Assembly: GCF_009497155.1 (NCBI RefSeq)
Contig: NZ_WINI01000003.1
Location: forward strand, 310,001-374,000
Source: Glaciimonas soli
GTDB lineage: Bacteria; Pseudomonadota; Gammaproteobacteria; Burkholderiales; Burkholderiaceae_D
DNA: 64,000 nt
Direction: 5' to 3'
Shown here: piece after piece, positions 44,420 to 52,861 of the stretch
Layout of the letters: each line of letters starts with the position of its first letter
Numbering within the stretch: position 1 is the stretch's first letter
Translations under genes and position numbers: made by a program
Notes under the pieces: model-generated
Told to the model about the DNA's origin: nothing
The model's database searches: none
Seen by the model: the letters and a program-made list of their open reading frames with translations, nothing else

Positions 44420-44710
44420 ATGAAGCAGCAAATTATTCATATCTCGCCGCTACAAACGGCTAAAGTATTCGCCATTCTTTATTTTGTCATTTCGCTACCA
44501 TTGATAGCGATCTTTTCGCTGCAGATAATGCTGTCGCCTGAGTCAGAAACGCCATACCCGGTTTTCTTCTTCATTTTATTGCCATTTATATATGCAATTT
44601 TCGGCTTTATTTTCACAATTACGGGTGCCTGGATATATAACCGTATCGCCCGTAGCTTTATCGGCGGCCTGGAATATACCACCAGAGAAGTTGAGAACAA
44701 TAAAGAGTAA
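44420..44710 (+). CDS. Conserved small membrane protein of unknown function
   Basis: I do not recognise a named family for this protein. It has 96 residues and starts MKQQIIHISPLQTAKVFAILYFVISLPLIAIFSLQIM, giving one membrane helix. PVFFFILLPFIYAIFGFIFTITGAWIYNRIARSFIGGLEYTTREV gives a second helix and a charged tail. The I-S-P-x-Q-T-A-K start and the W-I-Y-N-x-I-A-R ... G-G-L-E-Y ending look like a conserved proteobacterial family of two-helix proteins. The ATG at 44420 is chosen because AGGAT lies 6 bases upstream. Longer frames lack this. Confidence 0.7.
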   Translation: MKQQIIHISPLQTAKVFAILYFVISLPLIAIFSLQIMLSPESETPYPVFFFILLPFIYAIFGFIFTITGAWIYNRIARSFIGGLEYTTREVENNKE

Positions 44711-44738
44711 ATAAACACGTCACGCAAAATTCCATGCC

Positions 44739-45278
44739 ATGAAATATATCGCTTTCCTGCGCGCCATCAACGTCGGTGGTCACACCGTCAAGATGGAGCT
44801 GTTGCGCGAATTGTTTGAAACGATGGGCATGAAAAACGTGGAAACGTACATCGCCAGCGGTAATGTACTCTTCGAATCCACTCTAACGGCTGAAAAATGC
44901 CAGGCACAGATTGAAGCGCATCTGCATGCAGCATTAGGCTATGAAGTAGCGACTTTCGTCCGCACCAACGCAGAAGTAACGGCTATCGCCAAACAGCCAT
45001 GCATGCAGAACTGGGGCAAAAATAGTGACAATGGCGCGCTCAACATCGCATTTCTGAAGCAAGCATTGAACAAAGATGCCAGCCAGGCCCTGATGCAATT
45101 TAAGACTGAGATAGATGACTTCTCCGTCCACGGTCGCGAAATCTATTGGCATTGCGCCGTCAAGCAAAGTGACTCCACTTTTTCCAACGCCCGTTTTGAA
45201 AAAACATTGAAACTGCAAAGCACTTTTCGTGGCGCCAATACAGTGTTGAAATTGGCGGCGAAATTTCAAACTGAGTAA
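44739..45278 (+). CDS. DUF1697 domain protein
   Basis: This 179-residue soluble protein begins MKYIAFLRAINVGGHTVKMELLRELFETMGMKNVETYIASGNVLFES, the DUF1697 signature. The C-terminal HGREIYWHCAVKQSDSTFSNARFEKTLKLQSTFRGANTVLKLA also matches the family (S-x-F....-E...-T-x-R-N-x-x-T-x-x-K-L). Function is unknown. It starts 28 bases after the small membrane protein gene and ends 1 base before the convergent BON-like gene. Confidence 0.92.
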   Translation: MKYIAFLRAINVGGHTVKMELLRELFETMGMKNVETYIASGNVLFESTLTAEKCQAQIEAHLHAALGYEVATFVRTNAEVTAIAKQPCMQNWGKNSDNGALNIAFLKQALNKDASQALMQFKTEIDDFSVHGREIYWHCAVKQSDSTFSNARFEKTLKLQSTFRGANTVLKLAAKFQTE

Positions 45279-45279
45279 A

Positions 45280-45783
45280 TTACGGTTTCGGCATCACTGC
45301 ATACGGCACATGCTCATCACCAATCTGCTTTACATTGACTATCACGCGCTCGACATCCGGCTCAGCACGTACAAACGCGTCTAGCACATCAGCCGTCACC
45401 GTCGTATCATCGGCGCATCCCTCCACCCAGACAAAACGACGCTGTACCGTAATCCACAAACTGCTACGAGAAAATCTCGGATCGTTCGCAAAATGTGCGG
45501 CGACTGATTTAGCGATGCCAGCATCGTACGCATAAGAATTGGGCTTGCTACATAAGCCTTGTAACCAGCAACTGGTTCCCCGTTCAAGACGCCAATGCGA
45601 CTCCTGCTGCGCTTCCTCTTTTGTGGACATCGGCCCCAACGGCATGGGACAAGTTGGAATGTTGCTGCGTACCTGAATGAAGGGGTCGTTGTACCAGTTT
45701 TGCAAACTGGCATCCGCAAATGACAACGGTGCAGCAAGCACCATCATTATTGCCAGAAAAATTGGTTGATGTAAGGGCTTCAT
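45280..45783 (-). CDS. Exported BON-like domain protein
   Basis: This 167-residue exported protein has a signal peptide ([18 protein letters not shown]). The C-terminal half fits a BON-like lipid-binding fold: [68 protein letters not shown]. The first mature segment has paired cysteines (TCPMPLGPM and [18 protein letters not shown]). The ATG at 45783 has AGGGA 8 bases upstream. Function is unknown, but BON proteins act at the periplasmic membrane face. It is divergent from gcdH with a 73-base gap. Confidence 0.75.
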   Translation of the reverse strand: MKPLHQPIFLAIMMVLAAPLSFADASLQNWYNDPFIQVRSNIPTCPMPLGPMSTKEEAQQESHWRLERGTSCWLQGLCSKPNSYAYDAGIAKSVAAHFANDPRFSRSSLWITVQRRFVWVEGCADDTTVTADVLDAFVRAEPDVERVIVNVKQIGDEHVPYAVMPKP

Positions 45784-45856
45784 CTCAACATCCCTTTGGT
45801 CTGATCCGACTTCTATTGGTATCATGAAAATATATCAGCTCACCTATTTAAACATC

Positions 45857-47044
45857 ATGGCAAGTTCCAAAGCACAATTCAACTGGTCAGATCCGTTATT
45901 GCTGGATCAACAACTCACCACCGAAGAACGCATGGTGCGCGACGCTGTGCGGGAATATGCGCAAGACAAACTCGCACCGCGCGTGTTGCAATCATTTCGT
46001 CATGAACAAACCGATCCGGCGATTTTCCGCGAGATGGGCGCGCTAGGTTTACTGGGTGCGACGATCCCGGCGCAATATGGCGGCGGCGGTTTGAATTACG
46101 TCTCTTATGGCTTAATTGCGCGTGAAGTCGAACGGGTCGATTCTGGCTATCGTTCAATGATGAGTGTCCAATCATCGCTGGTGATGCTACCAATTTATGC
46201 CTTTGGTTCGGAAGCACAGAAACAACAATATCTGCCGCGCTTAGCCAGCGGCGAATTGATCGGTTGCTTCGGCTTGACCGAACCCAACCACGGCTCCGAT
46301 CCCGGTAGCATGATAACGCAGGCGAAAAAAATCGATGGTGGCTATCAACTCTCCGGCAGCAAAATGTGGATCACCAATGCGCCGATTGCCGATGTGTTTG
46401 TGGTGTGGGCAAAAACGGAAGATGGCATCATTCGTGGTTTCATTTTAGAAAAAGGCTGGAAAGGGTTATCGACCCCGACCATCCACGGCAAAGTCGGTTT
46501 GCGTACTTCCATCACAGGCGAAATCGTGATGGATGAGGTGTTCGTCCCGGAAGAAAACCTGCTACCGAATGTCAGTGGGCTGAAAGGGCCATTTACCTGC
46601 CTCGATTCGGCGCGTTTCGGTATCGCATGGGGCGCATTGGGAGCTGCAGAAGATTGCTGGCACCGGGCACGACAATATGTCATGGATCGTACGCAATTCA
46701 ATCGACCGTTGGCGGCGAATCAATTGATACAGCTAAAACTAGTCAACATGCAAACTGAAATTACCTTGGGCTTGCAAGGCTGTTTGCGTTTAGGCCGAAT
46801 GAAAGAAGAGGGCAGCGCCGCCGTCGAGATTACATCCATGATGAAACGCAACTCCTGCGGCAAAGCTTTGGAAGTCGCCCGACTGGCACGCGATATGTTG
46901 GGTGGTAACGGCATCTCTGACGAATACGGCGTGATTCGTCACATGGTAAATCTGGAAGTGGTCAACACTTACGAAGGTACGCATGATGTGCATGCCTTAA
47001 TTTTAGGCAGGGCGCAAACTGGCATTGCGGCGTTTGCAAATTAA
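45857..47044 (+). CDS. gcdH: Glutaryl-CoA dehydrogenase (acyl-CoA dehydrogenase)
   Basis: This 395-residue flavoenzyme oxidatively decarboxylates glutaryl-CoA to crotonyl-CoA in lysine, hydroxylysine and tryptophan catabolism. The start [36 protein letters not shown] is characteristic. [23 protein letters not shown] and [20 protein letters not shown] give the FAD and substrate loops. The catalytic glutamate is in [22 protein letters not shown] (about Glu373). The ATG at 45857 is chosen; the frame from 45824 adds an unlikely leader. A GNAT gene follows after 29 bases. Confidence 0.95.
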   Translation: MASSKAQFNWSDPLLLDQQLTTEERMVRDAVREYAQDKLAPRVLQSFRHEQTDPAIFREMGALGLLGATIPAQYGGGGLNYVSYGLIAREVERVDSGYRSMMSVQSSLVMLPIYAFGSEAQKQQYLPRLASGELIGCFGLTEPNHGSDPGSMITQAKKIDGGYQLSGSKMWITNAPIADVFVVWAKTEDGIIRGFILEKGWKGLSTPTIHGKVGLRTSITGEIVMDEVFVPEENLLPNVSGLKGPFTCLDSARFGIAWGALGAAEDCWHRARQYVMDRTQFNRPLAANQLIQLKLVNMQTEITLGLQGCLRLGRMKEEGSAAVEITSMMKRNSCGKALEVARLARDMLGGNGISDEYGVIRHMVNLEVVNTYEGTHDVHALILGRAQTGIAAFAN

Positions 47045-47073
47045 TCCATTGGATAGAAATCGGATAGCAACCC

Positions 47074-47574
47074 ATGTATCAAATCTCCCTGGCAAAAATC
47101 ACCGATCTCGACGGAATCACTGATCTGCTGCAGGCCAATTCGCCCTCACAAAAGGGCGCGCTGACCGGCGAGTTCCCACGCGAAAAAGTCGCCATCATGG
47201 CTGCCAGCGGCTCGCCGGTGATCGTTGCGCGCAGAGATGCCAAAGTGGTTGGCGTGCTATTTACTTCCCCCAAAGAAAATCACACCGCGCCTTCAGTGCT
47301 AGCGATGCTCGCGGTGTGGCCGGGCGAACCTGATGCCTATGTCTACGGTCCGGTGTGCATCGCCGAGTCTGAGCGCGGCCGCGGCTTGCTGCCACAATTG
47401 TATGCAGAGCTACTGAAACATTGTGCTAACCGCGAAGCCGTGCTGTTCATTCGCAATGACAACATCGGTTCGCTGAAAGCCCATGAACGACTGAATATGC
47501 ACAAAGTCGGGAGCTTCATTTTGGAAAATGATGATTACGCCATATTGAGCAATCGGAAAGTCTCAAACAAATAA
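47074..47574 (+). CDS. GNAT-family N-acetyltransferase
   Basis: This 166-residue acetyltransferase has YGPVCIAESERGRGLLPQLYAELLKHC with the acetyl-CoA loop R-G-R-G-L, and FIRNDNIGSLKAHERLNMHKVGSFILENDDYAIL as the C-terminal core. The N-terminus reads YQISLAKITDLDGITDLLQANSPSQKGALTG. The substrate is not evident. It lies directly after gcdH on the same strand, so the two may be co-transcribed. A short hairpin without a T-run lies at 47607-47625. Confidence 0.85.
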   Translation: MYQISLAKITDLDGITDLLQANSPSQKGALTGEFPREKVAIMAASGSPVIVARRDAKVVGVLFTSPKENHTAPSVLAMLAVWPGEPDAYVYGPVCIAESERGRGLLPQLYAELLKHCANREAVLFIRNDNIGSLKAHERLNMHKVGSFILENDDYAILSNRKVSNK

Positions 47575-47743
47575 ATCATTGCCTTGCTTTATTGCGTGAC
47601 ATTGTCGGCAAGCGCCACGCTTGCCGCCTTAGCGGCACCGGCAGCTCCAGCAACGAATGGCGATGAAGTATAGAATTGTCGCCACCGCAGTTTTCACAAT
47701 CTGCAGTCTTTCGCAATTTTCCCTGTTTCAAGAAAGCACCATC

Positions 47744-49177
47744 ATGTACAAAGACGTATTGCTATTTATCGACGGCGAATGGCGCCCTAGCGTATCGGGC
47801 CGTACTTTGCCGGTATTTGATCCAGCCACCGATGCAGAAATCGGTCGAATTCCGCATGCCAATCAAGCAGACTTGGATGCCGCGTTAGCCGCTGCGCAAC
47901 GCGGTTTTGAAATCTGGCGTAACACCAGTGCATTTGAACGTTCCAAAATCATGCGTAAAGCCGCTGAATTATTACGACAGCGCGCCCCTGAAATCGCCGA
48001 ACTGATGACGCGTGAACAAGGCAAGCCTCTTGCCGAAGCCAAAGCAGAAACGCTGGCATCGGCCGACATCATTGACTGGTTTGCGGAGGAAAGCAAGCGC
48101 GCTTATGGTCGCATTATTCCCGCGCGTTCGGCAGGTGTACAGCAGATGGTCATCAAAGAGCCAGTCGGCCCGGTGGCGGCGTTTACGCCATGGAATTTCC
48201 CGATCAATCAAGTTGTACGCAAACTCTCGGCGGCATTAGCTGCGGGGTGCTCCATCATTGTCAAAGCCCCGGAAGAAACGCCTGCGTCACCGGCAGAATT
48301 GATTCGTGCTTATGCCGATGCTGGCGTACCTGCGGGCGTCATCAATCTGGTGTACGGCGTACCGGCCGAGATTTCGGAATATTTGATTCCGCATCCAGTG
48401 ATACAAAAAATTTCCTTCACTGGCTCGACACCCGTCGGCAAGCACCTGGCCGCATTGGCCGGTCAACATATGAAAAGGGCGACAATGGAATTGGGCGGTC
48501 ACGGTCCGGCCTTGATTTTTAACGATGCCGATATCGATACCGCCGTCAAGATTCTGGTTGCTGCCAAGTTCCGTAATGCCGGCCAGGTCTGCGTTTCGCC
48601 GACGCGCTTTATTGTGCAAAAAGATGTGTTTGAACGCTTTGTCGATAAATTCGTCACCGCTGCAAGTGCGCTCAAAGTCGGCAATGGTTTGGAGGCTGGC
48701 ACCACGATGGGACCATTAGCCAATGACCGTCGTTTGGCGGCGATGGAAATCTTGACTGCAGATGCCGTCAAACTCGGCGCACAATTGCGCATCGGTGGCA
48801 AACGTATCGGCAATCAAGGTAATTTTTTCGAGCCGACCGTGCTGACCAATGTGCCTTTACAGGCACGCGCCATGACCGAAGAACCTTTCGGTCCGTTAGC
48901 ACTGATCAATGCCTACGACACGGTCGATGAAATGATAGCTGAAGCCAATCGCTTGCCATATGGTTTGGCAGCTTACGCCTACACCAGCTCGCAAAAAACC
49001 GCACTCGCTGTATCCAGTCGCGTCGCTAGCGGCATGGTAAGCATTAACCACCATGGCTTAGGTTTGCCGGAAGTGCCGTTCGGCGGCATCAAGGATAGTG
49101 GTTACGGATCGGAGGGTGGCTCCGAAGCGATTGAAGCGTACTTGAATACCAAGTTCGTTTCGCAATTGGCGATATAA
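47744..49177 (+). CDS. NAD(P)-dependent aldehyde dehydrogenase, succinate-semialdehyde type
   Basis: This 477-residue aldehyde dehydrogenase has the GabD-like start [57 protein letters not shown]. The catalytic glutamate is in [20 protein letters not shown] and the catalytic cysteine in [49 protein letters not shown] and [32 protein letters not shown] fit SSADH and related enzymes. The usual GQ-C-x-x-x-NR has a Ser-Pro-Thr in place of A-N. The ATG at 47744 was chosen since the frame from 47657 adds a non-homologous leader. A terminator follows. Confidence 0.9.
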   Translation: MYKDVLLFIDGEWRPSVSGRTLPVFDPATDAEIGRIPHANQADLDAALAAAQRGFEIWRNTSAFERSKIMRKAAELLRQRAPEIAELMTREQGKPLAEAKAETLASADIIDWFAEESKRAYGRIIPARSAGVQQMVIKEPVGPVAAFTPWNFPINQVVRKLSAALAAGCSIIVKAPEETPASPAELIRAYADAGVPAGVINLVYGVPAEISEYLIPHPVIQKISFTGSTPVGKHLAALAGQHMKRATMELGGHGPALIFNDADIDTAVKILVAAKFRNAGQVCVSPTRFIVQKDVFERFVDKFVTAASALKVGNGLEAGTTMGPLANDRRLAAMEILTADAVKLGAQLRIGGKRIGNQGNFFEPTVLTNVPLQARAMTEEPFGPLALINAYDTVDEMIAEANRLPYGLAAYAYTSSQKTALAVSSRVASGMVSINHHGLGLPEVPFGGIKDSGYGSEGGSEAIEAYLNTKFVSQLAI

Positions 49178-49186
49178 AGAGTCTTG

Positions 49187-49216
49187 GGACACGGCGTGCC
49201 GCCGTGTCCTGTTTTT
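49187..49216. terminator. Intrinsic terminator between the aldehyde dehydrogenase gene and tag
   Basis: GGACACGGCG pairs perfectly with CGCCGTGTCC over a three-base loop and is followed by TGTTTTT. It lies 9 bases after the dehydrogenase stop and ends at the stop of tag. Confidence 0.95.
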
Positions 49217-49804
49217 CTATTTCCGCTTTCCCACTTTCGACGCATGTAAAAAGCACGTCGCCGGATGATCATTGACCATTCCTATGCCTTGCATATACGC
49301 ATAGATAATCGTTGAACCAACAAACTTGAATCCACGTTTGAGCAAGTCTTTGGAAATTTGATCCGATAGCGCCGTTTTCGCTGGCATCGCATGTTTGTCT
49401 GACCACTTACCTAGCAGCGGCTTGCCACCCACGTACGCCCATAGATAAGCATCCAGGCTACCCACTTCATCGCACAAGCGCAAATACGCTTTGGCATTAT
49501 TGATGGTCGCGGCGATTTTCAAACGGTTACGTACTATCCCCGCATTTGCCATCAACTCAGCAAATTTGTGCTCGTCGTACTGCGCAATTTTGCGCGCATC
49601 CCAGTTATCAAACGCCGCTCGATAGTTGACGCGTTTGTTAAGGATGGTTTCCCAACTCAGCCCCGCTTGCGCGCCTTCCAGATTGAGCATCTCAAACAAA
49701 CGCACCTCATCGTGACAGGGAACACCCCATTCATGATCGTGATATTCAATATAAAGTGGGTTGGCTGGATTAGCCCAAGTGCAACGCTGGATGGTCTCTG
49801 TCAT
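49217..49804 (-). CDS. tag: DNA-3-methyladenine glycosylase I
   Basis: Tag removes 3-methyladenine from alkylated DNA. The 195-residue protein has QRCTWANPANPLYIEYHDHEWGVPCHDEVRLFEMLNLEGAQAGLSWETIL at the start, GFKFVGSTIIYAYMQGIGMVNDHPATCFLH at the end. The zinc ligands of the snap fold are visible: Cys8, the His in YHDHEW, and the His and Cys in NDHPATC. The catalytic region with FEMLNLEGAQAGLSW is intact. It is convergent with the aldehyde dehydrogenase gene and not in an obvious operon. Confidence 0.96.
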   Translation of the reverse strand: MTETIQRCTWANPANPLYIEYHDHEWGVPCHDEVRLFEMLNLEGAQAGLSWETILNKRVNYRAAFDNWDARKIAQYDEHKFAELMANAGIVRNRLKIAATINNAKAYLRLCDEVGSLDAYLWAYVGGKPLLGKWSDKHAMPAKTALSDQISKDLLKRGFKFVGSTIIYAYMQGIGMVNDHPATCFLHASKVGKRK

Positions 49805-49885
49805 TTTTTATCGTATTACGGTGATTTGATGGAACACGATATTAACAAAAGTTGAGAATTATTTTCTTACTATGAAATTAAGCAA

Positions 49886-49917
49886 AAAAAATCCCCGCAA
49901 GCTTTGCAGGGATTTTT
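49886..49917. terminator. Intrinsic terminator downstream of guaD
   Basis: AAAAATCCCCGCAA and TTGCAGGGATTTTT pair with one mismatch over a short AGCTT-like loop, with T or A runs on both sides. It lies 31 bases after the guaD stop on the minus strand and upstream of tag. Confidence 0.9.
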
Positions 49918-49947
49918 GAAAGATGCATGCGAGAGCAAAGGAAAAAA

Positions 49948-51267
49948 TTAACGCTGATACACCTTCACACCAGCCGCATACGTCGCGTTGATGCTGCGAT
50001 CATCTCCCAACATCGCCAATGCAAACAGTAATTCTTCCAGGCTTTCCGAGTGCCCGGTGCGACGCTCCAGTAGCGGCGTAGCTTGTGGATCGAGAATGAT
50101 GAAATCGGCTTCTGCGCCTTTGACGAAATTACCGATCGTGCCTTCCAGTTGCATGCTGCGTGCACCACCCAGCGTTGCCATATAAAACATGCGCAATGCC
50201 GGCAAATAAGTACTGCCCAAACGCGCCATTTTGTAAGCGGCATTCATGGTTTGCAGCATGGAGAAACTAGTACCTCCGCCGACGTCAGTCGCCAAAGACA
50301 AAGGAACATGCAGTTCGTCAGCACGTGAAAAATTGAACAGGCCACTGCCTAAGAACATATTTGAGGTTGGACAAACCGAAACAGCCGATTTGGTTTCTGC
50401 CATGCGTTTGCGATCGCTGTCATCCAGATAAATACAGTGACCATACATAGAACGCGGGCGCAGCATGCCGTATTTGTCATATACATCCAGATAGCTGCGC
50501 GCTTCTGGAAACAGCGATTTAACCCATGCTACTTCATCGGTGTTTTCAGCAACGTGAGTCTGCAAATAAACGTCCGGGTATTTCTGCGCCAACTCACCAG
50601 CCAATTGCAATTGTGCGTCAGTCGATGTTGGCGCAAAACGCGGTGTAATCGCATACATCTGGCGACCTTTGTTATGCCAGCGCTCGATCAGCTCTTCGCT
50701 TTCGCGCACACCACCTTCGGCGGTATCGCGCAAAAATTCCGGGCAATTTCTATCCATCAGCACCTTCCCAGCTGCCATCCGCAAATTGCGTTTTGTACTT
50801 TCGTGGAAGAAGGCATGCACCGATTCTTGATGCACCGTGCAATACACCATCGCACTGGTCGTACCACAGCTAAGCAATTGGTCTAAAAAGAAATCCGCAA
50901 CTTGTGCCGCATGTGCTCTGTCTTCAAATTTGCGTTCCGTCGGAAAAGTATATTTTTCCAGCCATGGCAACAAACCCGGTGATGGCGATGCGATCATGTC
51001 AGTCTGCGGATAATGCACGTGGGTATCAATGAAACCCGGCATGATGATCTTGCCGCGATAATCCAGTGGCATCACATCATGCGGCAATTTATCTTTCAAA
51101 TGTTGATAGTCGCCGGCCGCGACAATATGACCGTCTTTAACAATTAACAAACCATCTTCATGCCAGGAGTAGGCATTTTCATGAAAAGCCGGGTCAGCCG
51201 TAAAGTGCAATACGCTGGCGCGGTAAGCTTGAACTTCTGGAACATGGTGATTGATATTGACTGACAT
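49948..51267 (-). CDS. guaD: Guanine deaminase
   Basis: This zinc amidohydrolase converts guanine to xanthine. The 439-residue protein has ADPAFHENAYSWHEDGLLIVKDGHIVAAGDYQHL, then GKIIMPGFIDTHVHYPQTDMIASPSPGLLPWLEKYTFPTE with zinc ligands His83 and His85. YLQTHVAENTDEVAW and YGHCIYLDDSDRKRMAETKSAVSVCPTSNMFLGSGLFNF hold the other histidines, and SLATDVGGGTSFSMLQTM holds the catalytic/metal aspartate. It is downstream of xdhC in the same orientation and completes the purine block. The terminator at 49886 ends the unit. Confidence 0.97.
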   Translation of the reverse strand: MSVNINHHVPEVQAYRASVLHFTADPAFHENAYSWHEDGLLIVKDGHIVAAGDYQHLKDKLPHDVMPLDYRGKIIMPGFIDTHVHYPQTDMIASPSPGLLPWLEKYTFPTERKFEDRAHAAQVADFFLDQLLSCGTTSAMVYCTVHQESVHAFFHESTKRNLRMAAGKVLMDRNCPEFLRDTAEGGVRESEELIERWHNKGRQMYAITPRFAPTSTDAQLQLAGELAQKYPDVYLQTHVAENTDEVAWVKSLFPEARSYLDVYDKYGMLRPRSMYGHCIYLDDSDRKRMAETKSAVSVCPTSNMFLGSGLFNFSRADELHVPLSLATDVGGGTSFSMLQTMNAAYKMARLGSTYLPALRMFYMATLGGARSMQLEGTIGNFVKGAEADFIILDPQATPLLERRTGHSESLEELLFALAMLGDDRSINATYAAGVKVYQR

Positions 51268-51321
51268 GAAATTCTTTCTTTAATTTTTTGGAGCTTATTC
51301 AAAAATATTTTGAACTCACTC

Positions 51322-52422
51322 TCAAGTCTCAAATAAATTTTCTGATAGTTGTTGTGTATTTCTTTGCTGTTTTTTTGCGGCATCCTGTGCCAATAGTGCC
51401 GCGCTCGCAATCTGCTCCCACACTTGCAGCAACTGCGCCGTTACCGATGCCGCAATCACCGCTGGCTGTTTGCCAATGATGCCCGGCACGCCGATCGGAC
51501 AGATCATATCTGCCAACCGCTCTTCAGAAATACCGCGCTCGTGCAAACGATGCTCAAATTGCATGCGCTTGGATTTGGATCCGATCAAACCAAACCACGC
51601 CACATCATCGCGTTTCAAGACCAATTCAGATAAACGTTGATCCAACGCGTGGTTATGCGTCATGACTAAAAAGCTGGAACCGGCAGGAGCCGTTTTCACC
51701 ACGGCTTCAGGCACATCGGTGATTTCGATCAGCACATTAGCTGGCTGTAAAACCGGGAACAATTCTTCTCGTTCATCCACCCATACGACCCGGCAAGGTA
51801 AGTCGGCCAAGGCTTTGACAATGGCAGCACCAACATGACCGGCACCGAATAAAAATAATTGTGGTCGCGGCGCTAAACAACTATCAAGCAACCAACGCTG
51901 ACCAAGCGTATCTTGCAGCACCATCGCACCATTCACAGACGATAAAAGCGGTAGCGATGGCAATTTTCCGGGGCCATGCAAACGTACGCCATTGTGGTCG
52001 CATAAAGTCGGCACTGCTGCAGTATCCAGGCTCAGCAAACGCCAGCTATCCTGTCCGCTACGCAGGCGTCCCTGCAAATAATTGAGATAATCAAGCGCTT
52101 GTGCATCAATTCGATCAAACGCCAGATGCACCACACCACCGCAACATTGCCCTAACGCCGGGCCAAGCGGGAAACGTTGCAAACGACGTTGCGCACCAAT
52201 CGACGCCGTATCTTCCAGCAACATTTCACGGGCAATTTCGATGGCGCGATGTTCCAGATGGCCGCCACCTATGGTGTCAAATTGTGCCAAGGATGTGACC
52301 ACCATTTTGGCACCTGGTTCCCGCGGGCCAGAACCTTCTACCTGCGCAACGCTAATCAGAATGGCATCGCCAGCCGATGGTTGTGCCATGATCGCGGTTA
52401 ATGATTCCAGCCAGTTGCTCAT
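51322..52422 (-). CDS. xdhC: Xanthine dehydrogenase accessory protein XdhC
   Basis: XdhC binds the molybdenum cofactor, protects it during sulfuration and inserts it into XdhB. The 366-residue protein has WLESLTAIMAQPSAGDAILISVAQVEGSGPREPGAKMVV at the start. GGGHLEHRAIEIARE and LGPALGQCCGGVVHLAFDRI follow. The Rossmann part is FLFGAGHVGAAIVKALADLPCRVVWVDEREELFP, and AWFGLIGSKSKRMQFEHRLHERGISEERLADMICPIGVPGI closes it. The ATG at 52422 overlaps the TGA of the upstream 93-residue gene (ATGA), so the start is certain and coupled. It lies between that gene and guaD. Confidence 0.95.
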   Translation of the reverse strand: MSNWLESLTAIMAQPSAGDAILISVAQVEGSGPREPGAKMVVTSLAQFDTIGGGHLEHRAIEIAREMLLEDTASIGAQRRLQRFPLGPALGQCCGGVVHLAFDRIDAQALDYLNYLQGRLRSGQDSWRLLSLDTAAVPTLCDHNGVRLHGPGKLPSLPLLSSVNGAMVLQDTLGQRWLLDSCLAPRPQLFLFGAGHVGAAIVKALADLPCRVVWVDEREELFPVLQPANVLIEITDVPEAVVKTAPAGSSFLVMTHNHALDQRLSELVLKRDDVAWFGLIGSKSKRMQFEHRLHERGISEERLADMICPIGVPGIIGKQPAVIAASVTAQLLQVWEQIASAALLAQDAAKKQQRNTQQLSENLFET

Positions 52423-52700
52423 TTCTTTTCCCATGTTGCGGACTGCGAATTATCTTTTGATTGCTCTTCAAATATATAGTTGACGAGCTGTTCCATCGTT
52501 TCAAAAAACGGTGCCAGAGACGGCCGTAACGTTATATGGCATCGGCTTCCAACTAAACGAAAAATATTTTTCACTTCATCCTGACTCAGATCGAAATCGC
52601 GGGTAAGAACAGTAGCCAAGGACATGCTATTAGCTTTATCGCCTTTAGAATGCAGCAAACTTTCTTTTATTCTGGATAAGATTTCATCTTTGCTTGCCAT
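52419..52700 (-). CDS. Small protein of unknown function in the xdh operon
   Basis: I do not recognise this 93-residue cytosolic protein. The N-terminal half is helical and charged (ASKDEILSRIKESLLHSKGDKANSMSLATVLTRDFDLSQDEVKNIFRLV). The C-terminal half contains GSRCHITLRPSLAPFFETMEQLVNYIFEEQSK. The arrangement vaguely resembles an acyl carrier protein, but the phosphopantetheine-bearing Asp-Ser-Leu motif is absent, so it should not be called one. It is tightly coupled to xdhC (ATGA overlap) and sits just past a family B repeat that follows xdhB. A role in the xanthine dehydrogenase pathway is likely by context only. Confidence 0.7.
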   Translation of the reverse strand: MASKDEILSRIKESLLHSKGDKANSMSLATVLTRDFDLSQDEVKNIFRLVGSRCHITLRPSLAPFFETMEQLVNYIFEEQSKDNSQSATWEKK

Positions 52701-52786
52701 GATGATTTCTCCATCACCATACGTCGCAGAATCACACTAATAAAGCCAAATAAGTAAGGCAAAAAAAACACTTCGAAAATATTTTC

Positions 52787-52850
52787 GTCATTCCCGCAAA
52801 CACGGGAATTCGCCTTACGCGCCTTGGATCCCCGCTTTCGCGAGGATGAC
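52787..52850. repeat. Family B REP-like inverted pair, copy 5
   Basis: GTCATTCCCGCAAACACGGGAATTC and a TTGGATCCCCGCTTTCGCGAGGATGAC half have several mismatches, but the double-hairpin layout is kept. It lies between the xdhB stop and the 93-residue gene, inside the purine operon. Confidence 0.82.
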
Positions 52851-52861
52851 GACGACATTTT

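Noticed and set aside
52419-52700. Calling the small xdh-operon gene an acyl carrier protein
   Set aside because: The similarity is only in overall helical pattern; the Asp-Ser-Leu attachment site is missing.
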